NCBI RefSeq assembly: GCF_900327775.1
Contig: NZ_OUMZ01000005.1
Span: 496,001 to 560,000 of the forward strand
From: Roseovarius sp. EL26
GTDB taxonomy: Bacteria > Pseudomonadota > Alphaproteobacteria > Rhodobacterales > Rhodobacteraceae
DNA: 64,000 nucleotides
Direction: 5' to 3'
Part shown: piece by piece, positions 25,510 to 34,526 of the stretch
Position numbering within the stretch: position 1 is the first letter of the stretch
Layout of the letters: each line of letters begins with the position of its first letter
Made by a program: the position numbers and the translations under genes
The notes under the pieces: generated by a model
Database searches by the model: none
Told to the model about the DNA's origin: nothing
The model's input: only the letters and a program-made list of their open reading frames with translations

Positions 25510-26851
25510 TGTACCACAAGCTCAAGTTGCTTCAGAATGGTATGCTGAAGTACCTCGCTCGATCTCACGCCATGCTTTTTTTGGCATTTCGCTTATGATC
25601 TTGGCCTTTGGCGGATTTGGGGTTTGGGCCTTTGGTGCGCCGCTGGCCGCAGCTGTGATTGCACAGGGTAGTTTCGTGGCCACGGGGCAGAACAAGATTG
25701 TGCAACACCTTGAGGGCGGGATCATCAAGGAAATCCTTGTCACTGAAGGCTCTACTGTCAGTGTAGGCGAGCCGATTGTTCGGCTGGATGAGACATTGGC
25801 CAAAGCCAGCAAACGCGAACTGTTCCTGCGCCAAGTCAGGCTGATGATCACCCAGCAGCGGCTGCTGTCGCAACACCGGTATCAAACTGAGATGGACCTG
25901 CCCGAGATTGTTACGCCTCTGATGGAGGATATTGAAATTGCATCAATCATAGACAGTCAACGCCTAGCGTTTGAGGTGGCTCGCTCGGGGCTGGGTAATG
26001 ACGTCGCATTGGTTGAGCGTAACATCGATGCGCTGGGTGCTCGGCGGCGTGGGTATGTTGATCAGATGGGGACATTGCATGAGCAGATTGAATTGTTGGA
26101 TGAGGAACTCAAATCCAAGAACGAATTGCTTGCCTCTGGTCTGACGCGACGCACAGAGCTGACCAACCTGAAGCGCGCTCGGCTTGAAGCACTGGGAAAC
26201 ATTGCCCGACTTCAGGCAGAAGTGGATGAAGTTGCTGAGATGAAAAGAAAATTCAACACTCAAATTCAAAAAGCCCATGATGAATACAGCCGCGCGGCTC
26301 TATCTGAATTGCAAGCGGTGCAATCAGAGCTGGAAGGTATTCGGGAACAAATGCGCAAGGCTGAAAACGTGCTGGAGCGAACCGATGTTCTGGCCCCGGT
26401 TTCAGGCACGGTTGTGCGTCTTTACTATCATACTGCCGGTGGCGTGATCGAAACCGGTCGCCCGATTGCCGAAATCCTGCCTGAGAACGCTCCGTTGATC
26501 ATAGAGACGCTGGTTCCACGCAGCGATATTGATAGCGTGAAGGGGGGACAGATTGCGACCGTGCGGCTGGTTGCATTAAACCAGCGAACAACGCCCATAT
26601 TGCATGGGACGGTTGAATATGTTTCGGCGGATGCCATTGTTGCAGATACATCTGACCAACCCACCGCGCGCGAGGTCTATGTCGTTCGGGTGTCCTTGTC
26701 TCCGGCTGAGCTGGCAAAAGTTTCGGGGGGGTTTTCCCCCAAACCGGGTATGCCAGTTGAAATCATGATCACAACCGAAGAACGTACTTTTGCTCAATAC
26801 ATCGCAAAGCCTGTGGTCGACAGCATGGCCCGTGCTTTTCGCGAACAGTAA
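25502..26851 (+). CDS. HlyD-family periplasmic adaptor of the type I secretion system
   Basis: 449 residues: a short cytoplasmic N-terminus, one membrane anchor (about 25-50, ISLMILAFGGFGVWAFG), the lipoyl/barrel-sandwich half motif (VQHLEGGIIKEILVTEGSTV), a long coiled coil (about 95-290), the second lipoyl half (VLAPVSGTVVRLYYHTAGG) and the C-terminal beta-barrel ending near VVDSMARAFREQ. This is the standard PrtE/HlyD architecture linking the ABC exporter to a TolC-type channel. No TolC gene lies in the window, so the outer-membrane channel must be encoded elsewhere. Last gene of the locus, facing the amino acid transporter. Confidence 0.93.
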   Translation: MPDVPQAQVASEWYAEVPRSISRHAFFGISLMILAFGGFGVWAFGAPLAAAVIAQGSFVATGQNKIVQHLEGGIIKEILVTEGSTVSVGEPIVRLDETLAKASKRELFLRQVRLMITQQRLLSQHRYQTEMDLPEIVTPLMEDIEIASIIDSQRLAFEVARSGLGNDVALVERNIDALGARRRGYVDQMGTLHEQIELLDEELKSKNELLASGLTRRTELTNLKRARLEALGNIARLQAEVDEVAEMKRKFNTQIQKAHDEYSRAALSELQAVQSELEGIREQMRKAENVLERTDVLAPVSGTVVRLYYHTAGGVIETGRPIAEILPENAPLIIETLVPRSDIDSVKGGQIATVRLVALNQRTTPILHGTVEYVSADAIVADTSDQPTAREVYVVRVSLSPAELAKVSGGFSPKPGMPVEIMITTEERTFAQYIAKPVVDSMARAFREQ

Positions 26852-26909
26852 CCGCAAATCCCGTATAGAGGGCAATCGGGGGGGCGCGATTCATTGATGA
26901 ACCGAGCGG

Positions 26910-27683
26910 TTATCTCGACGGTATGCGCATCTCGAGGCGGCGAAACAACAGGGCAATGATCCCGGCGATGACCATGTAAACTGCGGCAAGCAATAGGAGC
27001 GGCTCGTACACAATGAAAGTATCTGCACGTACCCGTGACGACACGGCGTAGATTTCGACCACAGTGATGGTTGCCACCAGCGGTGTTGCTTTGAGTTGCA
27101 GAATGGTTTCTCCACCCAGGGTTGGCAGGACGTTATGGATTGCTTGTGGCAACCAGATGCGGCGGAAAATAGTAAAACGTGGCATGCCGAAGGCCTTGGC
27201 CGATTCAAGCTGGCCTTTGTTGACGCCAGAGAATGCCCCGCGCATGACTTCTCCCTCGTAGCCGGCATAAGATAGGGATAAGGCCAGTACCGCATAGGGC
27301 CAAGCTTGCCGTAAGTAGGGCCAAAGTTCACTGCCGCGGATCCATGGGATTTGCGGAAACAAAGATCCCAAACCGTAATACAACAGCCAGATTTGCAACA
27401 ACAACGGCGTGCCGCGAATGACGGTACAGAACACGCGAGCCGGAACCGAGAGATACCAAGGGCCTATTGCCTGAGCGAGGCCCAGTGGGATTGCTAGCAA
27501 AAATCCGATCACACAGGTGACAGCCATGATCCAGATCGTGCGCCACAACCCTTCGAGAGCCAGAGGCATGTAGGTTGGAAGCCAATCCCAACGTAGAGAG
27601 ACCGCGCACCAGATCACAAAGGCGGAAAACAGCGCCATCAAAACAATTCTGTGGGGCTGCATCAAAGCACGTACAGTGATCAT
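26910..27683 (-). CDS. basic amino acid ABC transporter permease (HisM/ArtM type)
   Basis: 257-residue inner-membrane permease of the polar amino acid family. The conserved EAA-like loop reads GQLESAKAFGMPRFTIFRRI, with LPQAIHNVLPTLGGE after it; RGTPLLLQIWLLYYGLG is the usual N-terminal block. ATG 27683 is supported by AAGGGGGT upstream and overlaps the partner permease stop as ATGA; the longer frame to 27758 is inside the partner gene. Pairs with the permease at 27680-28432. The specificity (Arg/Lys/Orn/His class) is inferred from family resemblance and from the arginine-type enzymes on the other side of the regulator. Confidence 0.9.
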   Translation of the reverse strand: MITVRALMQPHRIVLMALFSAFVIWCAVSLRWDWLPTYMPLALEGLWRTIWIMAVTCVIGFLLAIPLGLAQAIGPWYLSVPARVFCTVIRGTPLLLQIWLLYYGLGSLFPQIPWIRGSELWPYLRQAWPYAVLALSLSYAGYEGEVMRGAFSGVNKGQLESAKAFGMPRFTIFRRIWLPQAIHNVLPTLGGETILQLKATPLVATITVVEIYAVSSRVRADTFIVYEPLLLLAAVYMVIAGIIALLFRRLEMRIPSR

Positions 27684-28432
27684 CGCGCACCCCCTTTCAG
27701 TGAGGGTTGCCCGCGTCGCGCCCATTTTTCGATCCGGGCGAACACAGCGCCGGAACATAATGTCACCATCAAATAGAGCGCACCTGCTGCGAGAAAGAAG
27801 GTGAAATAGGCGCGAGTACTGGAAGCGGCCTGACGAGTTTCCAAGGTGAGCTCGCTAAAGCCGACAATCGCCAACAGTGCAGTGTCTTTGGTGGCAATGA
27901 GCCACAGATTGGCCAGACCGGGGGTGGCAAATGACATCATTGCCGGAATCGTCACCCGGCGCATCAACATGAATGGCGGCATGCCAAAGGCGCGGGCAGC
28001 TTCGATCTGGCCTTGGGGAACCGCTTTGATCGCGCCACGCAACACTTCGGTGGCATAGGCACCTTGCACGATGCCCAGTACCCAAATGCCGGCGACAACA
28101 CCGCTAATTTCAACCCGGCCGTATCCGAGTGCCTGTGATGCCTGATTGATCAGGTCCGAGCCGACATAGTAAAGAATCAGGATCAGTACCAGTTCGGGCA
28201 CGGCCCGAATGACTGTGGTGTATATGGCGAGAAGATCACGTGTGACCACCCCGCCATAGAGTTTTCCGTAAGCTCCAAACAACCCGATCACCAAGCCAAA
28301 GCCAAAGGCGCCAAAGGCGATTTGCAAGGAATTAGCGAGGCCACGAAGAAGGTTTCCCCCCCAGCCCGGCGGGCTGAGAGATAGCAGTTCTGCGCTTTGG
28401 GCAAGACCGAGTGTTTCGAGAATGTATTCCAC
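27680..28432 (-). CDS. basic amino acid ABC transporter permease (HisQ/ArtQ type)
   Basis: 250 residues with several membrane segments. TTVIRAVPELVLILILYYVG and GQIEAARAFGMPPFMLMRRV are the permease family signature and coupling loop. The start is GTG at 28432 (MEYILETLGLAQ), 9 bases after the binding-protein stop. Forms the heterodimeric channel with the HisM-type protein that follows with a four-base overlap. Confidence 0.9.
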   Translation of the reverse strand: MEYILETLGLAQSAELLSLSPPGWGGNLLRGLANSLQIAFGAFGFGLVIGLFGAYGKLYGGVVTRDLLAIYTTVIRAVPELVLILILYYVGSDLINQASQALGYGRVEISGVVAGIWVLGIVQGAYATEVLRGAIKAVPQGQIEAARAFGMPPFMLMRRVTIPAMMSFATPGLANLWLIATKDTALLAIVGFSELTLETRQAASSTRAYFTFFLAAGALYLMVTLCSGAVFARIEKWARRGQPSLKGGAR

Positions 28433-28441
28433 GATGCGGGC

Positions 28442-29215
28442 TTATTCGCTGTAGATACTGGCGTTGAAGTAACGCGAGGTGATCTCTTCGTGGGTGCCAT
28501 CTGCCAAAATGGCAGCGATGCCTGCATTTAGGCTATCGCGCAGGGCATCATCACCTTTGCGGATCCCGGCGCCAACGCCGCGGCCCAGAATGGATTCGTC
28601 ACTGGCAACGGCGCCTTTGATTTCGCAGCAGGCACCGGCATCTGTGCCGACAAAATCTGCCATCGCAATACTATCAGCCTGCGTGGCGTCAATTCGACCA
28701 GCGAACAGATCTTGGTTGGCTTCGTCTTGTGTTTGGTAAACGCGGATCTCAGCTGCATCTCCAAAATGGGCATTTGCATAGGCCTGGTGTGTGGTTGAAG
28801 CCTGAATGCCGATGATCTTACCCGCAAGGGATTCCGGCGTGGCTTCGATGTCCATCGATTTGTCTGCAACAATCACGGCAGGGGTGTTGTAGTAAGCATC
28901 GCTGAAATCGATAGTTTTTAGGCGTTCTTCGGTGATCGACATTGAGGCCATGATCGCATCGATCTGCTGGCCAGTCAGTGACGGGATAATCCCATCCCAT
29001 GCTACTGGCGTGATCACACAATCCAGCTTGGCAGCTGCGCAGACGGCGTTGATTACTTCGATCTCCCAACCACCCCATTCGCCAGAAGCGTCAAGAGATG
29101 AAAACGGTGGATATGGCTCAGCCGCGATTCCGATCTTCACTTCTTCGGCCACGCCGGCGCCGGCGCTCAGCAAAGTGGTCGTCAGACCTGCGATCATCAG
29201 TTTCTTGAATGTCAT
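28442..29215 (-). CDS. periplasmic basic amino acid-binding protein
   Basis: 257 residues with a signal peptide (MTFKKLMIAGLTTTLLSAGA, cut near GVAEE). The mature part follows the SBP_bac_3 family: IGIAAEPYPPFSSLDASGEW at the start, WEIEVINAVCAA, DAIMASMSITEERLKTIDFS and a C-terminal Gly-rich hinge. Relatives bind lysine, arginine, ornithine or histidine. A possible Cys pair (CAAAKLDC) matches that in LAO/HisJ-type proteins. It lies upstream of both permeases and downstream of the ATPase gene, all on the minus strand. Confidence 0.92.
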   Translation of the reverse strand: MTFKKLMIAGLTTTLLSAGAGVAEEVKIGIAAEPYPPFSSLDASGEWGGWEIEVINAVCAAAKLDCVITPVAWDGIIPSLTGQQIDAIMASMSITEERLKTIDFSDAYYNTPAVIVADKSMDIEATPESLAGKIIGIQASTTHQAYANAHFGDAAEIRVYQTQDEANQDLFAGRIDATQADSIAMADFVGTDAGACCEIKGAVASDESILGRGVGAGIRKGDDALRDSLNAGIAAILADGTHEEITSRYFNASIYSE

Positions 29216-29251
29216 TATTATTCTCCCTGTTATGGTTTGCTTGGTATGCCG

Positions 29252-30052
29252 TCAGCCGACGGATTTCAGAAATTGTTGAAGCCGGGCGGATTTAGGGTTT
29301 CCAAAAAGCTCGGCCGGGGGCCCTTGTTCTTCGATCCGTCCCTCAAAAAGGTAAACAACATGGGTTGCGACCTCTCGGGCAAATTTCATTTCGTGGGTGA
29401 CCAGCAGCATTGTGCGCCCTTCAGCAGCCAGATCGCGGATCACGGTCAGCACTTCGCCAACCAATTCCGGGTCAAGGGCACTTGTTGGTTCATCAAACAA
29501 CATCACGCTAGGATTGACCGCCAGCGCCCGTGCGATTGCTGCACGTTGCTGTTGCCCACCCGACAGGAATGAGGGGAAAGTATCGGCCTTGTCGGCCAAT
29601 CCCACCCGATCCAGCAGTACCTTGGCGCGTTCAATGGCTTCTTCGCGTGGGATTTTCAGCACATAGATCGGTACTTCGATCACGTTTTCCAGCAATGTGC
29701 GGTGAGTCCAGAGGTTAAAGGACTGAAACACCATGCCAAGTTTGGTGCGGATGCGTTCAATCTGGCGACGGTCTGCGGGTGTGCCATCAGCGCGCATCTT
29801 AACCTCTTCGCCGTTGATAACGATCTGACCCGCGCTTGGGGTTTCAAGAAAGTTGATGCAACGCAGGCAGGTTGATTTGCCTGAGCCGCTGCCACCGATA
29901 ATGGCAACAACATCGCCTTTGTGCGCGGTCAGTGAGACGCCTTTGAGTACCTCGAGCGCGCCGAAGGATTTATGCATATCGGTGATGCGAATGGCCTCGT
30001 CCTGAACGTTTGGCGCGGCACTGGTTTCAGCAGCGGATTCTGCAGTGTCCAT
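29252..30052 (-). CDS. basic amino acid ABC transporter ATPase (HisP type)
   Basis: 266 residues. After a 15-residue polar leader comes the ATPase: Walker A GGSGSGKST, Q-loop VFQSFNLWTHRTLLENVI, signature LSGGQQQRAAIARAL, Walker B VMLFDEPTSALDPELVG and switch LVTHEMKFARE. FNLWTHRT is characteristic of HisP-type proteins. GGAG lies just before ATG 30052. First gene of the transporter operon, divergent from the TetR-type regulator. Confidence 0.93.
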   Translation of the reverse strand: MDTAESAAETSAAPNVQDEAIRITDMHKSFGALEVLKGVSLTAHKGDVVAIIGGSGSGKSTCLRCINFLETPSAGQIVINGEEVKMRADGTPADRRQIERIRTKLGMVFQSFNLWTHRTLLENVIEVPIYVLKIPREEAIERAKVLLDRVGLADKADTFPSFLSGGQQQRAAIARALAVNPSVMLFDEPTSALDPELVGEVLTVIRDLAAEGRTMLLVTHEMKFAREVATHVVYLFEGRIEEQGPPAELFGNPKSARLQQFLKSVG

Positions 30053-30096
30053 CGTACTCCCCTCATTTTCTGGCTTGTAGTTATGCCGCGATTCCG

Positions 30097-30118
30097 TAAT
30101 TATGCAAGTGTATAATTA
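30097..30118. promoter_or_regulatory. inverted repeat between the transporter and TetR operons, candidate operator
   Basis: TAATTAT (30097-30103) and ATAATTA (30112-30118) are perfect 7-base arms separated by 8 bases, in the middle of the 84-base divergent intergenic region. The position suits a TetR dimer controlling both directions at once. Confidence 0.5.
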
Positions 30119-30136
30119 GAAAAACTGGAATCCTTT

Positions 30137-30784
30137 GTGTCTGAAACCACTCCAAAATTCAGGCGAGAGCCCGCAGAGCTGCGCAAGGAAGCGCTGATTC
30201 AGGCGACGTTGTCCTTGATTTCAGAGCAGGGTGTGCGTGGCGCAACCGTGCGCGCTATTGCGGAGCGGGCTGAGGTGACGCAAGGTTTGATCCGGCATTA
30301 CTTCAAGACCAAGGAAGACCTGATTCTTGCGGCCTATGAGACGCATATGAGTCACATGACCAATCAGACGTCAGAGTTGAGCGTGGGTGCGTATGCGACA
30401 GGCAAAGCCCGGCTAGCCGCGTTTGTGGTAGCGGGTCTGACGGCCCCGGTTGTAGATGCAAATTCGGTGTCCCTGTGGGCCAGTTTTCTAAACAAAGTGC
30501 GTGAAGATCCGCGCATGCAGGCCATTCACGAACAGACATATCATGATTTTCGTGACCGGCTGGAGGCTCTGATCTCAGAGGCGTTGGTCGAGGCACAGAT
30601 CCCCGCCACGCCGCAGAAACTGCGCGGTCTGGCGATTGCCTGTAACGCGGTGATTGATGGGTTGTGGTTAGAAGGTGGTGCGTTACCCGGAGCGTTTGAA
30701 CCGGGGGAGTTGCCCGAAATCGGCCTTGAGTCGGTGGGGGCTATCATCGGATTGGAATTGGCAACGACAGAGGGCCAGATATGA
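30137..30784 (+). CDS. TetR-family regulator (BetI-like)
   Basis: 215 residues. The N-terminal HTH region reads ALIQATLSLISEQGVRGATV, RAIAERAEVTQGLIRHYFKT and KEDLILAAYETHM, the TetR consensus; the C-terminal domain resembles the BetI-type ligand domain (VSLWASFLNKVREDPRM, NAVIDGLWLEGG). GTG at 30137 is taken as the start (MSETTPKF). The stop overlaps the aminotransferase start as ATGA. It probably represses both its own operon and the divergent transporter, with an arginine-related ligand; the ligand is an inference. Confidence 0.88.
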   Translation: MSETTPKFRREPAELRKEALIQATLSLISEQGVRGATVRAIAERAEVTQGLIRHYFKTKEDLILAAYETHMSHMTNQTSELSVGAYATGKARLAAFVVAGLTAPVVDANSVSLWASFLNKVREDPRMQAIHEQTYHDFRDRLEALISEALVEAQIPATPQKLRGLAIACNAVIDGLWLEGGALPGAFEPGELPEIGLESVGAIIGLELATTEGQI

Positions 30785-31968
30785 AACAGACAGCGATTAC
30801 AAAACGGTTGGCGGGCCTGGGTGGCGCCAAGTGGGGGGTTTATCTGAAGGCCAAGGAACTTGTGGCCCAAGGGCAGGACATCGTTGAGATGACCATTGGT
30901 GAACCGGACGTGCCCGCTCCTAGCGAATTGATCGAAGCGGCAATTGGTTCACTGCACCGCGGACGCACCACTTATTCGAACGGACGAGGCGAGGCGGGGC
31001 TGCGTGCCGCTTTGGCTGAGCGGTATTCCAACCGCACAGGACAGAATATTGATGCGGATCAGGTCTTGTGTTTTCCGGGCACGCAGACCTCGCTTTATGC
31101 CGTGTTGATGGGCGTTGCCGAGGCCGGTTGCGAGGTTCTGGTTGGGGATCCGATGTATGCCACTTATGAAGGTGTTGTTCGCGCCAGTGGCGCCGATATG
31201 ATGCCTGTGCCAATCCGGTCAGAAAACGGCTTTCGCATAAATGCCGAGGATATAGCAGCCCGGATCACAGCCAAAACATCAGCCATCTTGCTGACCACAC
31301 CACATAATCCCACGGGGTCAATCCTGACTGAAGAAGATATCAAAGCTATTGGCGATCTGGCGATTGAACATGATCTGTGGATCGTCTCGGACGAGGTCTA
31401 TGAAGAGCTGATCTTTGATGGGTCAGAGTTTTCCTCACCCCTGTCGCAGCCTGAGCTGGCCGACCGAGTCATTGTGGTGTCGTCCATTTCAAAATCCCAC
31501 GCAGCTCCCGGCTTTCGCAGTGGTTGGTGTGTAGGCCCGCCAGACTTTGTTGAGGCTTTACTGCCTTTGTCCGAAACCATGTTGTTCGGTAATCAGCCGT
31601 TCATCGCGGATATGACAGAAAAGGCCATTCGCGATGGGTCATCTGTGGCACCGGGAATGGCGCAACGTTATGCGGCAAGGGCGCAGCGATTATATGAGCG
31701 TCTGGCGGAGGAGACCCAATTGCAGGTTCATCGGCCGCAGGCGGGCATGTTTGCCATGATCGATGTCTCAGCCACCGGCATGAACGGTGAGGATTATGCG
31801 CTGCACCTGTTGGAGCACGGCGAGGTCGCGGTGATGCCGGGGGCTTCTTTTGGGGAAACAATGGACAATTGGGTGCGGGTCGCTTTGACCGTTGATGAAG
31901 CAGCGTTTGCCACTGCTTGCGACCGGATCATCAAGCACGCCAAGCAACTGGAGCTCGAAAACGCATGA
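30781..31968 (+). CDS. aruH: aminotransferase class I/II, probable arginine:pyruvate transaminase
   Basis: 395-residue PLP enzyme of fold type I. Visible: MTIGEPDVPAP, the NPTG motif in TPHNPTGSIL, SDEVYEELIF and the PLP-lysine block SISKSHAAPGFRSGW, with the C-terminal Arg in WVRVAL. The next gene is an AruI-like decarboxylase, and AruH-AruI form the arginine transaminase pathway described in Pseudomonas aeruginosa (arginine to 2-ketoarginine, then to 4-guanidinobutyraldehyde). Together with an upstream basic amino acid importer and a dimethylargininase, AruH is the best name, though general aspartate-type aminotransferases look similar. Confidence 0.75.
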   Translation: MKQTAITKRLAGLGGAKWGVYLKAKELVAQGQDIVEMTIGEPDVPAPSELIEAAIGSLHRGRTTYSNGRGEAGLRAALAERYSNRTGQNIDADQVLCFPGTQTSLYAVLMGVAEAGCEVLVGDPMYATYEGVVRASGADMMPVPIRSENGFRINAEDIAARITAKTSAILLTTPHNPTGSILTEEDIKAIGDLAIEHDLWIVSDEVYEELIFDGSEFSSPLSQPELADRVIVVSSISKSHAAPGFRSGWCVGPPDFVEALLPLSETMLFGNQPFIADMTEKAIRDGSSVAPGMAQRYAARAQRLYERLAEETQLQVHRPQAGMFAMIDVSATGMNGEDYALHLLEHGEVAVMPGASFGETMDNWVRVALTVDEAAFATACDRIIKHAKQLELENA

Positions 31969-33566
31969 CAAGTATCGGAGAGGCTCTGGTTTCCCAGCTG
32001 GTTGAACGTGATGTTGAAGTTGTCTTTGGCATCCCTGGTGTACACACGGTCGAGCTGTATCGTGGTTTGGCCACGTCAGGCATTCGCCATATCACACCCC
32101 GGCACGAACAGGGCGCAGGGTTCATGGCGGATGGGTATGCCCGGGTTTCGGGCAAGCCTGGTGTGGCTTTTGTTATCACTGGTCCGGGGCTGGCGAACAC
32201 CCTGACGGCCATGGGGCAGGCGCGCGCCGACAGTGTGCCGATGCTGGTGGTTTCTGGGGTGAACACGCTGTCCAGTCTGGGCAAAGGTCTGGGCCATTTG
32301 CATGAACTTCCGGACCAACGCGCTATGGCGCAAACGGTGGCTTTGTTGTCGGAGCGGGTCGAGGCAGCAGAGGAGCTGACACCCGCACTTGACCGGGCAT
32401 ATGCGCCGTTCAGCACCGGCCGCCCTGGCCCGACACATATCGAGATCCCTCTGGATGTGGCGGGTTCAGAATACACCAGCGCGTCTGCAACGAGCGCAAA
32501 GCCTGCGGTCCATGTATGCGACTCGGATCAGATTGCTCAGGTCTGTGAAATGCTGGCCGGTGCTAAATCTGCGGTCATATTGGCCGGCGGCGGGGCCCGT
32601 TGGTCCGGGGTGCCGCTACAAAAGCTGGCCGAAACCTTGGGTGCACCTGTGGTGCAAACGGTAAACGCGCGTGGGGTGATGTTTGATCATCCCTTGGGCG
32701 TTCCTGCCAGTGCCAGTCTTAATGCCGTGCGTGCGCTGATCGAATCCGCCGATGTGGTTTTGGCAGTGGGAACTGAATTGGGCCAGACCGATTATGACAT
32801 GTATGCCACCGGAAAGATGGCAGCGATGAAATCCTTGATCCGCATTGATCTTTGCCCTGATCAACTGGCCCGCTACGAGGCAGAGCTTGCAATCGTTGGC
32901 GAGGCTTCAGTTGCTCTCGACGCGATCAACGCTCAGCTTTCAGGCGCGACAGCAAACCATCACGGCCAAGATGTGGCTGCTAAAACGCGGCAAGAGGCCT
33001 ACGAGGAAATTGGCCCTGAAATGCGTGCGCTGTGCGAAGTTCTGACCGCAATGCGCGAGGCGGTGCCAAACGCAATCTCCGTAGGCGATTCCGTCTATCC
33101 GATCTATGCGGGCAATCTCTATTATGACCACGACCGCCCGGCAGGTTGGTTCAACGCTGCCACTGGATTCGGGGCGCTTGGGTTCGGCATTCCGGCGGCA
33201 ATTGGTGCGGCACTTGCAGAGCCTACGGCACCGGTGATCTGCATCGCGGGTGACGGGGGGGCACAATTCAGCCTGCCAGAGCTGATGTGCGCAGTGGATG
33301 AAAACCTGCCGATAACCTTCGTGATCTGGAACAACTTTGGCTATCAGGAGATTGCCACATCGATGCAGGCGGTTGGGGTTACGGTGCTGGGCTGTGATCC
33401 AACGCCACCAGATTTTGAACATGTGGCCGCGTCCTGTGGCATGCCGTTTTGGCGCATTGGAGCCGAGCCGGAAACTGTGGCCGCAACTCTCAAGATGGCG
33501 CAAGCCACCGACGGGCCGCGGCTGATTGAAATTCGTGCGCCAAATCAATCGCACAACGTATCCTGA
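31965..33566 (+). CDS. aruI: ThDP-dependent enzyme, probable 2-ketoarginine decarboxylase
   Basis: 533 residues with the three-domain acetolactate-synthase-type fold. The N-terminal PYR domain has FGIPGVHTVELYRGL and the catalytic Glu in RHEQGAGFMADGYAR. A middle domain contains AVILAGGGARWSGVPLQKLA. The C-terminal PP domain has the ThDP motif GDGGAQFSLPELMCAVDENL ending in WNN. AruI (5-guanidino-2-oxopentanoate decarboxylase) belongs to this group. ATG 31965 overlaps the aminotransferase stop as ATGA. The longer frame upstream is inside the previous gene. Acetolactate synthase is less likely because no small subunit follows. Confidence 0.75.
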   Translation: MTSIGEALVSQLVERDVEVVFGIPGVHTVELYRGLATSGIRHITPRHEQGAGFMADGYARVSGKPGVAFVITGPGLANTLTAMGQARADSVPMLVVSGVNTLSSLGKGLGHLHELPDQRAMAQTVALLSERVEAAEELTPALDRAYAPFSTGRPGPTHIEIPLDVAGSEYTSASATSAKPAVHVCDSDQIAQVCEMLAGAKSAVILAGGGARWSGVPLQKLAETLGAPVVQTVNARGVMFDHPLGVPASASLNAVRALIESADVVLAVGTELGQTDYDMYATGKMAAMKSLIRIDLCPDQLARYEAELAIVGEASVALDAINAQLSGATANHHGQDVAAKTRQEAYEEIGPEMRALCEVLTAMREAVPNAISVGDSVYPIYAGNLYYDHDRPAGWFNAATGFGALGFGIPAAIGAALAEPTAPVICIAGDGGAQFSLPELMCAVDENLPITFVIWNNFGYQEIATSMQAVGVTVLGCDPTPPDFEHVAASCGMPFWRIGAEPETVAATLKMAQATDGPRLIEIRAPNQSHNVS

Positions 33567-33579
33567 GAAAGAACGTTCC

Positions 33580-34362
33580 ATGACCGATCCAACCTTTGAA
33601 TTTTCCCGCGCGATCACCCGCCGCCCAGCTGCTAGCATTACCGATGGTCTGCGTGCGGAACATATTGGCACACCCGATCTGGCCCAGATGCAGGCGGCAC
33701 ATGACCACTACGTTGCCACGCTCAAACAGACTTGCGCAGAGGTAATTGAACTGCCCCCACTGGAGGATTTTCCAGATGCGGTTTTTGTTGAGGATACAAC
33801 GCTTTGCCTGCCGCAAGGTGCGGTGATGATGCGCCCTGGCGCCCCCAGCAGAATGGGCGAAGTGGCCCAGATGGAGCCCGCAATTCGCAAGGTCTATGAC
33901 AATGTCCGCCAAATCAAAGGCCCTGGCCATATTGAGGGTGGCGATATTCTGGTTACGTGTCGTGAAATCCTTGTCGGGCGGTCAGATCGTACAGATGCTG
34001 AAGGCGTGGCAGAGCTGACCGCGATTGTTGCGGACTGGGGTCACTCTGTGCGTGAGGTGTTCACCCCTCCCGGCGTGCTGCATTTCAAAACCGACTGTTC
34101 GCTGCTGGACGGCGAGACAATCTTGTCGACCAAACGGCTTGATGCTTCGGGCTGTTTTGAAGGGTACCGCGTCCTGCATGTCGCTGACGGGGAAGAGGCC
34201 GCCGCCAATTCGATCCGGTTCAACCAGTTTGTTCTCAGCCCGGCGGGCTTTCCGCGCACGGCAGAAATGCTGCGCAAGAATGGCTATGAGGTCGTAGAAA
34301 TCAGCAACACTGAATGTGCTAAGCTGGATGGTGGTATGTCCTGTTTGTCGCTGAGGTTCTGA
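33580..34362 (+). CDS. ddaH: dimethylargininase (DDAH)
   Basis: 260-residue member of the guanidino-modifying pentein fold. It hydrolyses N-omega-methylated arginines to citrulline and methylamine or dimethylamine. The catalytic Cys is C255 (in GGMSCLSLRF), the catalytic His is H168 (GVLHFKTDCS) and the acidic residue lies in the GHIEGGD block (E119). FPDAVFVEDT is the usual N-terminal block. The start at ATG 33580 is preceded by GAGAAAGAA; the longer frame is inside aruI. Last gene of the operon, giving the cluster a route for methylarginines released from methylated proteins. Confidence 0.9.
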   Translation: MTDPTFEFSRAITRRPAASITDGLRAEHIGTPDLAQMQAAHDHYVATLKQTCAEVIELPPLEDFPDAVFVEDTTLCLPQGAVMMRPGAPSRMGEVAQMEPAIRKVYDNVRQIKGPGHIEGGDILVTCREILVGRSDRTDAEGVAELTAIVADWGHSVREVFTPPGVLHFKTDCSLLDGETILSTKRLDASGCFEGYRVLHVADGEEAAANSIRFNQFVLSPAGFPRTAEMLRKNGYEVVEISNTECAKLDGGMSCLSLRF

Positions 34363-34526
34363 TAAGCTAATACTGTGGATGGATGCTTAGGCCTATTTTT
34401 CCGCCGCAACGTGGAGTTAGGGCAAGGCAGTGGTTACATCGCGTTCATATTCCTTAAATTAGCCCCAATCCGCATGTCTTGCTATTTGAGCGCGGAGTCC
34501 TCTAGCATGAGGGCGGGAGGAATGGG

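Noticed and set aside
32940..33671. A 243-codon minus-strand open frame
   Set aside because: Antisense to the AruI-like gene and the start of the dimethylargininase gene; no domain seen.
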